Assembly: GCF_022695985.1 (NCBI RefSeq)
Contig: NZ_JAAPBF010000019.1
Span: 1 to 63,671 of the forward strand
Origin: Streptomyces sp. NP-1717
Lineage (GTDB): Bacteria > Actinomycetota > Actinomycetes > Streptomycetales > Streptomycetaceae
Direction of reading: 5' to 3'
DNA: 63,671 nt
Under the pieces are notes generated by a model, which ran no database searches, had not been told where the DNA came from, and saw nothing but the letters and a program-made list of their open reading frames with translations. This document shows positions 33,013 to 39,761 of the stretch, piece after piece; position 1 is the first letter of the stretch; every line of letters begins with the position of its first letter. A program made the position numbers and the translations under genes.

Positions 33013-33040
33013 TGTCGAGAACGGGCGGGCGACTCCGAGG
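33013..33040 (+). promoter_or_regulatory. Putative ECF42 promoter for the lipocalin-like gene
   Basis: TGTCGA (33013-33018) and CGAGG (33036-33040) are separated by 17 bases. TGTCGA agrees with the -35 element described for ECF42 sigma factors. The layout matches the promoter facing the other way at 32950-32977. Confidence 0.6.
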
Positions 33041-33074
33041 TAGCGGCGACAACCCACCGAGCGAGGAGAACGAG

Positions 33075-33512
33075 ATGTCCGAGACCAACCTGCCGAGCGC
33101 CGGACTGAAGGCCCTGGACCGTCTGGTCGGCACCTGGACGGTCACCGGCGGGGCCGAGGGAACGGTGCGCTACGAGTGGATGCCCGGCGGGTTCTTCCTG
33201 ATCCAGCACGTCGAACTCACCCAGTCCGGCGAGCCGGTCTCCGGCATGGAGCTGATCGGAAACCTGCGCCCGTTCGGCGAACCGGCCGGCACGGACGTGG
33301 TGTCGCGGTACTACGACTCGAACGGCAACACCTTCGACTACGTCTATGAACTGACCGGCGACACGCTGACCATCTGGGCCGGCGCGAAGGGCAGCCCCGC
33401 CTACTACGAGGGCACGTTCAGCGCCGACGGCACCACGGCGACCGGCGACTGGATCTACCCCGGCGGGGGCGGTTACACCTCGACCATGACCCGGGTCCCG
33501 GCCCGTCCCTGA
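33075..33512 (+). CDS. DUF1579-like small protein (lipocalin-like)
   Basis: This 145-aa soluble protein is rich in beta strands (LVGTWTVTGGAEGTVRYEW, LIGNLRPFG, TGDWIYPGGGGYTSTM). It resembles DUF1579/heme-binding-like beta-barrel proteins often annotated as hypothetical beside ECF sigma factors. ATG 33075 follows GAGGAGAACGAG; an upstream in-frame ATG at 32988 would overlap the promoter. It is divergent from the DUF998-DGPF-sigma operon and shares its promoter type, so it is probably an ECF42 target. Confidence 0.7.
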   Translation: MSETNLPSAGLKALDRLVGTWTVTGGAEGTVRYEWMPGGFFLIQHVELTQSGEPVSGMELIGNLRPFGEPAGTDVVSRYYDSNGNTFDYVYELTGDTLTIWAGAKGSPAYYEGTFSADGTTATGDWIYPGGGGYTSTMTRVPARP

Positions 33513-33516
33513 CGGT

Positions 33517-33559
33517 GGGGGAGGCAGGGACGGTCGGGTGACCCGGTTCCTGCCTCCCC
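33517..33559. terminator. Hairpin between convergent genes
   Basis: GGGGAGGCAGG (33517-33527) pairs perfectly with CCTGCCTCCCC (33549-33559). It begins 4 bases after the DUF1579-like stop and lies before the stop of the convergent ABC exporter, so it can end both transcripts. Confidence 0.7.
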
Positions 33560-33612
33560 GTCATCCGCGGCCGAGGACGAGCCGTCCGCCACGGTCGCCG
33601 CCCTCGGCCGTA

Positions 33613-35592
33613 CTACCCGGCCGCCGGCGCGGCATCGGTGCCGACCCCCGCGCCGAGTTCCGGACAGTTCGAGAGGTCACAGGGGACCAGCTTGCCCCGA
33701 TCCCCGCCGTACGGGGGGCCTTCACCCGCCTCCCCGCCCTCGAACTGCGTGCGGTACAGCTCCGCGTAGCGCCCCTCCGCGCTCAGGAGTTCTTCGTGTG
33801 TGCCCCGCTCCACGATCCGGCCGTCCTCCACCACGAGAATCAGATCGGCGGCCCGCACGGTGGACAGACGGTGCGCGATCACGACGGCGGTACGGCCTTC
33901 CAGGGCTTCGGCGAGCGCCGCCTGGACCGCGGCCTCGGAGGTGTTGTCCAGATGCGCGGTCGCCTCGTCGAGGATCACGACCCGCTGACGGGCGAGCAGC
34001 AGCCGGGCGATGGTCATCCGCTGGCGCTCGCCGCCGGAGAGCCGGTAGCCGCGTTCGCCGACAACGGTGGCCAGGCCGTCCGGCAGCGACCGGACGAGAC
34101 CGTCGAGGCGTGCCCGGCGCAGGACGTCCCACAGTTCGTCGTCGGTGGCTCCGGGCCGGGCGAGCAGCAGGTTCGCCCGAACGGATTCATGGAAGAGATG
34201 ACCGTCCTGGGTGACCATGCCGAGCGTGTCGCGCAGCGACCGGGCCGACAGGTCGCGTACGTCGACACCGCCGATACGGACGGCGCCCGCGTCCGTGTCG
34301 TAGAGCCGCGGGAGCAGTTGCGCGACGGTCGACTTTCCCGCGCCGGACGACCCCACGAGGGCGACCGTCCAGCCGGGCTCGGCGCGGAACGAGATGCCGT
34401 GGAGAACCTCGGCGCCGCCGCGGGTGTCGAGCGAAGCGACCTCCTCCAGCGAGGCGAGGGAGACCTTGTCGGCGGAGGGATAACTGAAGCGCACGTCGTC
34501 GAACTCGACGGACACCGGCCCGTCCGGCACCTGCCGCGCATCGGGCCGCTCGACGATGAGCGGCTTGAGACCGAGGACTTCGAAGACCCGCTCGAAGCTG
34601 ACGAGGGCGCTCATCACCTCGACGCGCGCGCCGGCGAGCGCCGTCAGCGGCGCGTAGAGCCGTACGAGAAGCAGGGAGAGCGCGACCACCGCACCCGGAT
34701 CGAGGCTCCCCCGCAGGGCGTACGAACCACCGAGCCCGTAGACGAGCGCCAGCGCCAGGGCCGAGACGAGTGTCAGGGCGGTGATGAACGTGGACTGCGC
34801 CATGGCCGTACGGACCCCGATGTCCCGCACCCTGCGGGCCCGCGCCGCGAACTCGGCTGACTCGTCGGCAGGCCGCCCGAACAGCTTGATCAGCGTCGCG
34901 CCCGGTGCCGAGAACCGCTCGGTCATCCGGTTGCCCATCGCGGCGTTCAGATCGGCAGCCTCCCGCTGAAGTCTCGCCATGCGCGTGCCCATCCGGCGCG
35001 CGGGCACGACGAACACGGGCAGCAGGACGAGCGCGAGGAGCGTGATGCGCCAGGAGAGGGTCAGCATCACCGCGAGGGTCAGAATCAGCGTCACCACATT
35101 GCTGACGACACCGGAGAGCGTGTTGCTGAAGGCGCGCTGCGCACCGATCACGTCGTTGTTGAGCCGGCTGACAAGGGCTCCGGTACGGGTGCGGGTGAAG
35201 AAGGCGACAGGCATGCGTTGGACGTGGTCGAAGACCGCGATCCGCAGGTCCAGGATCAGCCCCTCGCCAAGGGTGGCCGAGAGCCGGCGCCCGAGGAGGC
35301 CGAGGCCGGCTTCGGCGAGCGCGATGAACGCGATGAGCAGAGCGAGCCGAACCACCAGCCGCTCGTCACCGCCGGACACGATCGCGTCGACGACACGGCC
35401 CGCGAGGACGGGCGTCGCCACCGCCAGCAGCGCGGTGGCGACGCCGAGCAGGACGAACTGGATGATGCGACGGCGGTGGGGCCGGGCGAAGCCGCCGATT
35501 CTCCGGAGGGTGGCGCGGTCGAACGGTCTGCGTTCGTGCCGGGCGTTCATGACGTTGTGCAACTGCGTCCAGGCTGTGGACTCCATACTCAT
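33613..35592 (-). CDS. ABC exporter, fused membrane and ATPase domains
   Basis: This 659-aa half-size ABC exporter has a six-helix membrane domain (about residues 45-330) and an ATPase domain. The ATPase carries Walker A GSSGAGKST, the signature LSGGERQR, Walker B VVILDEATAHLD and the H-loop IAHRLSTV. The C-terminal tail of about 40 residues is acidic and Gly-rich. It probably works as a homodimer exporting a lipid, drug or peptide; no substrate-related neighbour is present. I place the start at ATG 35592; another ATG lies 6 bases inside. The next gene on the plus strand is the polymorphic toxin, which is divergent. Confidence 0.9.
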   Translation of the reverse strand: MSMESTAWTQLHNVMNARHERRPFDRATLRRIGGFARPHRRRIIQFVLLGVATALLAVATPVLAGRVVDAIVSGGDERLVVRLALLIAFIALAEAGLGLLGRRLSATLGEGLILDLRIAVFDHVQRMPVAFFTRTRTGALVSRLNNDVIGAQRAFSNTLSGVVSNVVTLILTLAVMLTLSWRITLLALVLLPVFVVPARRMGTRMARLQREAADLNAAMGNRMTERFSAPGATLIKLFGRPADESAEFAARARRVRDIGVRTAMAQSTFITALTLVSALALALVYGLGGSYALRGSLDPGAVVALSLLLVRLYAPLTALAGARVEVMSALVSFERVFEVLGLKPLIVERPDARQVPDGPVSVEFDDVRFSYPSADKVSLASLEEVASLDTRGGAEVLHGISFRAEPGWTVALVGSSGAGKSTVAQLLPRLYDTDAGAVRIGGVDVRDLSARSLRDTLGMVTQDGHLFHESVRANLLLARPGATDDELWDVLRRARLDGLVRSLPDGLATVVGERGYRLSGGERQRMTIARLLLARQRVVILDEATAHLDNTSEAAVQAALAEALEGRTAVVIAHRLSTVRAADLILVVEDGRIVERGTHEELLSAEGRYAELYRTQFEGGEAGEGPPYGGDRGKLVPCDLSNCPELGAGVGTDAAPAAG

Positions 35593-35722
35593 GGGAGGAC
35601 CGTAGAACCTCAAGCAACCTTCAGGTCAAGCCGTGCCCGTTTCGGCGCGAGTCCTCCCGGGAACTGCACGGCCCGTTCCCGAGTCCTGTATGAGCAGTGG
35701 CCGATGTACAGGGGGAGTCGTC

Positions 35723-37429
35723 GTGCGTCGTTTGCGGCACAGGTTGCGCGGGACGGTTCTGCCGCGCACCGACACGCGGTTGCTGGGTGCGTTGCGCAGG
35801 ACACCGCAGCGAGGCCAAGGCGCCGTCGAGTACGTGGGTCTGGTCGTCGTCGTGGCGGCGATCGTGGCCGCGCTGGTGGGCACGGGCGTGGGGCCCGCGT
35901 TGGCCGAGGGGATCAGTACGCAGGTTTGCAGGATCACCGGTGGTGGTGACTGCGGTGGTGGCAGCGACACGGTCGCGGACGGCGACCAAGGCGACCAGGG
36001 TGCCCAAGGCAACTCGGGCGGCCAAGGCGACTCGGGCGGCCAAGGCGGCGAAGAGGTCGAGGCTCCGGCGGACAGCGGTGGAAAGACGCAGGCGGAGCTC
36101 GACTACGACGCCGCGTTGAAGGAGCTTCAGGACGCTCAGGCGGCGGAGAAGTCCGACGGTGACAAGGCGAAGGAAGCGGCGAAGGAGCTTGCGAAGATCC
36201 TGGCGGACGAGCTGGGGATCACGGATGCCCTGGACTGCATCACCAAGGGCGACATGGGCGCCTGCACGGAGACGCTGATCAACGTTCTGCTCAGTGTCGT
36301 GGGCGGCGCGGTCGGCAAGCTGGCGGCGAAGTACGGCGCTCCGTGGAAGTGGAAGAAGGCCGTCGAGCTGGTCAAGAAGCTCAAGAAGCACGGCGGGGAT
36401 CTGTACGACGGTCTCAAGGGCCTGATCAAGAACCGCAAGCGGGTCGACGACGCGGAGGACGGGCTCGCCGACGCGAAGCGGAAACTCGACCAGGAGAACA
36501 AGGACAAACCCAGGGACGGCGACAAACCGGAAGCCTGCCCGGTCAGGCACAGCTTCCTGCCGGGCACTCCGGTCCTGCTCGCCGACGGCCGCCGCGCCGC
36601 GATCGAGACCGTACGGGCCGGCCAGTGGGTCACCGTCACCGAACCGTCCACCGGTCTGACCACCGCCCGCCGTGTCGTGCGTGCCATCACCACCCACGAC
36701 GACAAGGAATTCACCCGCCTGACGGTCCGCTCCGACTCGGGCACGGCGGTCCTCACCGCCACCGACACGCACCCGTTCTGGCTGAGCGACCAGCGGCGCT
36801 GGGCGGACGCCGGGGACATCCGGCCGGGCGCGACGTTCCGTACGTCCACCGGCGGAGCGCTCCGGGTCCTGGACACCGACCGCTACACCAAGCGGCAGAC
36901 CACGCACGACCTGTCCGTCGAGGGCATCCACACGTACTACGTGGGTGTCGGCGCCCAGGAAGCGCTCGTCCACAACAACGACCCGTGCGACAACCCGGAC
37001 TACGACGAGGATCCGGACTTCGGCATCACGGACAAGAAGCACGGGGAGATCGACAAGCGTCACGGCGCCGACATCGCGGACGGCGTCGACTACAACGTCA
37101 AACGCATCAAGTCCAAGGACCAGCCCGTCGAGGGCGAGACCCCCGAGCAGGCCGCACAACGGATCAAGAACGCCAATGACCACATCATCCCGGGCACGAA
37201 CGGCGATCCCACGAAGATGGCCGAGTACTTCGCGAAGTTCCGGGACAAGGAATTCACCCACCACGACCCCCGGCCGCCGGACCCCTCACGGCCGAACTCC
37301 CAGTCGGACGCTCTCTACGATGACGAGAAGGGCGTGGTGATCCTCAAGAACGGCACGATGGTCCACGGCTACAAGATGACCCGGGCGGAATTCGACCGGA
37401 TCTACAGCAAGGGAGCGAAGCGCAACTGA
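35723..37429 (+). CDS. Polymorphic toxin with pilin-like N terminus and HINT domain
   Basis: This 568-aa modular toxin begins with a basic stretch, then RGQGAVEYVGLVVVVAAIV (G31, Q32, E36, helix to ~57), which resembles the processing site and helix of Flp/TadE pilins. A low-complexity Gly/Gln/Asp-rich segment and a Lys/Ala-rich helical segment follow. A pretoxin-HINT domain starts at HSFLPGTPVLLADG (nucleophile position probably Ser277), passes TATDTHPFWLSDQRRW and ends LVHNND near residue 420, where self-cleavage would release the C-terminal ~149 aa. That tip (NDHIIPGTNGDP, VILKNGTMVHGYKMT) is not one I recognise. GTG 35723 has AGGGGGAG upstream. The stop overlaps the next start, coupling it to immunity candidates. 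Confidence 0.85.
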   Translation: MRRLRHRLRGTVLPRTDTRLLGALRRTPQRGQGAVEYVGLVVVVAAIVAALVGTGVGPALAEGISTQVCRITGGGDCGGGSDTVADGDQGDQGAQGNSGGQGDSGGQGGEEVEAPADSGGKTQAELDYDAALKELQDAQAAEKSDGDKAKEAAKELAKILADELGITDALDCITKGDMGACTETLINVLLSVVGGAVGKLAAKYGAPWKWKKAVELVKKLKKHGGDLYDGLKGLIKNRKRVDDAEDGLADAKRKLDQENKDKPRDGDKPEACPVRHSFLPGTPVLLADGRRAAIETVRAGQWVTVTEPSTGLTTARRVVRAITTHDDKEFTRLTVRSDSGTAVLTATDTHPFWLSDQRRWADAGDIRPGATFRTSTGGALRVLDTDRYTKRQTTHDLSVEGIHTYYVGVGAQEALVHNNDPCDNPDYDEDPDFGITDKKHGEIDKRHGADIADGVDYNVKRIKSKDQPVEGETPEQAAQRIKNANDHIIPGTNGDPTKMAEYFAKFRDKEFTHHDPRPPDPSRPNSQSDALYDDEKGVVILKNGTMVHGYKMTRAEFDRIYSKGAKRN

Positions 37430-37806
37430 TGACTACCGAGGTGGAGATCCGGCGCGGCCGGGAGAGCGGACACTATGTCCTGATGGTGGACGATCGTCAG
37501 TTCCATCTGCTGCGCCGGGCGGTCATCGTCTTCTCCTACCGGGAGGAGTCCGCGGCGGTCCGGGCACTCGTCACCGGCGCCGAGGACATCGCACTGGCGG
37601 AGCCGCTCCAACTGGGCGTCTCGTACGACGCGGTGGTGCCGGGACCGGTGGAGCTGACGTTCGCCCAGCTCCACGCGGTGTACGGGATCCTCACCTCGCT
37701 GCCGACCGTCACATGGACGGAGGAGGAATTCGTCGAGCGCGTCGGGGACTTCCGCGAGACCGTCCTGGGGATGGCGCTCCTCCTGCGTTCGGGGCTGCCG
37801 GTATGA
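37429..37806 (+). CDS. Candidate immunity protein 1
   Basis: This 125-aa soluble protein starts at an ATG that overlaps the toxin stop by one base (TGATG). No known family is recognised. It is paralogous to the next gene: both share a FHLLRRA/LELLRRA helix, an alternating central part, TFAQLHAVYGILTSLP/AHATLTTLLAMVP, and a near-identical end (FVERVGDFRETVLGMALLLR versus FMERVGFFRENAAGVALGLR). Coupling directly behind a polymorphic toxin is the usual position of an immunity gene. Confidence 0.75.
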   Translation: MTTEVEIRRGRESGHYVLMVDDRQFHLLRRAVIVFSYREESAAVRALVTGAEDIALAEPLQLGVSYDAVVPGPVELTFAQLHAVYGILTSLPTVTWTEEEFVERVGDFRETVLGMALLLRSGLPV

Positions 37807-38183
37807 GGAATCGGGTTCCGGTCAGCCGTACCGACAGCGGCCTTGAAGTACGCCTCACCCCTTCGCAGCTCGAACTGCTGCGCCGCGCCACCGAGACCTT
37901 CAGCACGCTCGTTCCCGACGCGGAGCAGCGCCGGTTCGTCCTGGGGGAGGCCGGCGCGGGGCTCGCGGCGCTGTTCACCGTGGAGCACGATCCGAACCGC
38001 TCCCTGTCCCTGTCCGTGTCGGAGGACCAACTGCGCGCCGCACACGCGACGTTGACGACCCTCCTTGCCATGGTCCCGTCGGAGCGGGCCTTCATGGAGC
38101 GGGTCGGCTTCTTCCGGGAGAACGCGGCGGGCGTGGCCCTGGGCCTGCGCCGCGGCGTCGGCGCGGCACAGGCCGGCCAGTGA
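37803..38183 (+). CDS. Candidate immunity protein 2 (paralogue of the preceding gene)
   Basis: This is a 126-aa protein overlapping the previous gene by 4 bases (ATGA). It aligns along its whole length with the first candidate but is clearly diverged, with ATETFSTLVPDAEQRRF in the middle and a C-terminal FFRENAAGVALGLRRG. Tandem diverged immunity genes are common where toxin tips are exchanged between strains: one may protect against the resident toxin and the other against a lost or foreign one. The function is inferred from context only. Confidence 0.72.
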   Translation: MRNRVPVSRTDSGLEVRLTPSQLELLRRATETFSTLVPDAEQRRFVLGEAGAGLAALFTVEHDPNRSLSLSVSEDQLRAAHATLTTLLAMVPSERAFMERVGFFRENAAGVALGLRRGVGAAQAGQ

Positions 38184-38283
38184 CGTCATGGCCATGGTCG
38201 CCTGACAGCGGGCGGCGCGCGCCCTGCGCGGTGGGAAGCCCTCGAACCGCACGCACGCGTCAGCCCACCGGCACCGGACTTCG

Positions 38284-38293
38284 CCCCCCCCCC
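38284..38293. repeat. Run of ten C residues
   Basis: A homopolymer of about ten C, followed by G and CCCC, lies in the 127-base gap after the immunity genes and before the MerR stop. It is outside any gene, could be a sequencing length error, and has no obvious role. Confidence 0.85.
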
Positions 38294-38310
38294 GCCCCGT
38301 CACCGGATGC

Positions 38311-39297
38311 TCAGCGGGCGGGCTGGGCGGACGCCCGCAGTGCCGCGGCCAGCCACTCGTACGGGAACCGCTCCGGCGGCGTGTCGTTCACGACGGTGAC
38401 CAGCGCCATGTACTGATCGAACGGCCCCTGCGGCTCCGGCGGTGTGCGGTCCCACTCCGCGCCATCCAGCATGTGGTCGGCCGTCTCGATCCGGAACTCG
38501 GGCGTGTCCGCCATCCCGGGGCTGTCCGGTGTCGCGAAGATACCGGTCAGCCACCCGATCCACCGGTCGGCGTTCTCCCGCCCGCGCGGCGAGTCCGGCT
38601 CCACCTGCTCCCGTGCCGCGTCCATCACCGCCTGGGCGATCGGCGTGGCGGCTTCCAGGGAGTCCAGCATCGGTGACGAGGTCATCAGCGGCCCGGCCCC
38701 GGTGGTACACGCCTCGTACAGCTCACGGCGCGCGGCCTGCCGGACCTCGGGGTCCCGGACCAGCTCGGCCAGCTCGATCCACGCCTCCATCTGGGCCGCG
38801 GTCGGATACTCGGGCAGTTCCGGCCGTGCCGCCCGCCACCACTCGACCATCCGCTCCGGCGGATCCCAGCCGGCGGAGACCTCGGTCCAGAACTCGTCGA
38901 TCAGCCGGTCGCGCTCCTCGTCCGACATGCCCGCCAGTTTGTGCATCAGCGTGACCTGCTCGGCCGTGGAGTCCTGCCGCAGAATGACCGACAACACCGC
39001 GCGACGACTGCGCAGCCGCGCCTCCTGCCGTGTCAGCAGGGCCAGATGAGTGGTGGCCAGCTCCCGCAACGTCGCCTCGCCGGCCAGCACCCGCCGGATC
39101 TCGTCCAGGCCGGCGTCGAGTTCCCTCAGCGTCCGGACCAGCTCCAGCCGGGCGACGGCCGACACGTCGTACATACGGTGGCCGGCCGGGGTGCAGGCGG
39201 CCGGCGTCACAACACCCGCGTCGGCGTAGTACCGGACGGCACTGACGCTCAGACCGGTCCGCCGGGCGACATCCCCGATGGCGTACAGCTCGTTCAT
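38311..39297 (-). CDS. MerR-family transcriptional regulator
   Basis: This 328-aa regulator has the MerR winged HTH at the N terminus (YAIGDVARRTGLSVSAVRYY, AGHRMYDVSAVARL), a helical linker, and a long C-terminal domain that may bind an effector (MVEWWRAARPELPEY, DRWIGWLTGIFATPD). ATG 39297 gives MNELYAIGD; an in-frame ATG at 39303 adds two residues. A palindrome CTCAAG-CGG-CTTGAG lies just upstream (39321-39335), the usual MerR position between -35 and -10, so it probably controls itself. A truncated gene starts on its other side. Confidence 0.88.
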   Translation of the reverse strand: MNELYAIGDVARRTGLSVSAVRYYADAGVVTPAACTPAGHRMYDVSAVARLELVRTLRELDAGLDEIRRVLAGEATLRELATTHLALLTRQEARLRSRRAVLSVILRQDSTAEQVTLMHKLAGMSDEERDRLIDEFWTEVSAGWDPPERMVEWWRAARPELPEYPTAAQMEAWIELAELVRDPEVRQAARRELYEACTTGAGPLMTSSPMLDSLEAATPIAQAVMDAAREQVEPDSPRGRENADRWIGWLTGIFATPDSPGMADTPEFRIETADHMLDGAEWDRTPPEPQGPFDQYMALVTVVNDTPPERFPYEWLAAALRASAQPAR

Positions 39298-39320
39298 GTC
39301 CATGACCCACACTATGGAAT

Positions 39321-39335
39321 CTCAAGCGGCTTGAG
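39321..39335. promoter_or_regulatory. MerR-type operator in the regulator's own promoter
   Basis: CTCAAG and CTTGAG form a perfect 6-bp dyad with a 3-base centre (CGG). On the minus strand, TAGTGT-like bases follow at -10 distance. It lies 24 bases before the MerR start codon. Confidence 0.75.
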
Positions 39336-39592
39336 ACGCAAGCCCGTACGAGGCCCATCTTTCCCCGCTCCGGCCCCGGTCGCCGCGCTTCGAACTCACA
39401 ACCGCGGAGCTGGACTTGCTGAAACTTCCGGAGCTGCCACTGGCGGCTCCGGAAGCAATCGTGTGGGCCGACCGGACCTGGGCCATCCGTTTCGCGGAGA
39501 GCGGGCTGCGGATTGCGGACCCGTACGGAATCCTCGTGACGTTCGACGGAACGCGGCCCGTCGACATCGAGGGCCTCGACGACGAGCAATGA
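39336..39592 (+). pseudogene. 5'-truncated hypothetical gene
   Basis: The frame ending at 39592 reads FELTTAELDLLKLPELPLA, then EAIVWADRTWAIRFAESGLR, and ends VDIEGLDDEQ, a protein-like composition with Streptomyces codon use. No usable start codon or RBS exists between the preceding in-frame stop in the MerR operator region and this sequence. I therefore read it as the tail of a gene whose beginning was lost. The family is not recognised. Leaderless or non-ATG expression is possible but not supported. Confidence 0.5.
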
Positions 39593-39761
39593 AGGCGCGT
39601 GCCCGCACGCCGCCGCCGCCGGATCAACGCCCGGCCAGGGGCAGTTCATCGCCCTTCTGCCGCCGAGGGCAGGGCCACGTGGCAGCGGGCTCTGGGTCTG
39701 TTCGGCCTCTTCGAGCACCAGTACGCTGTGCCCCGAGTCACCGACTGTCGCGGAGGCACGG

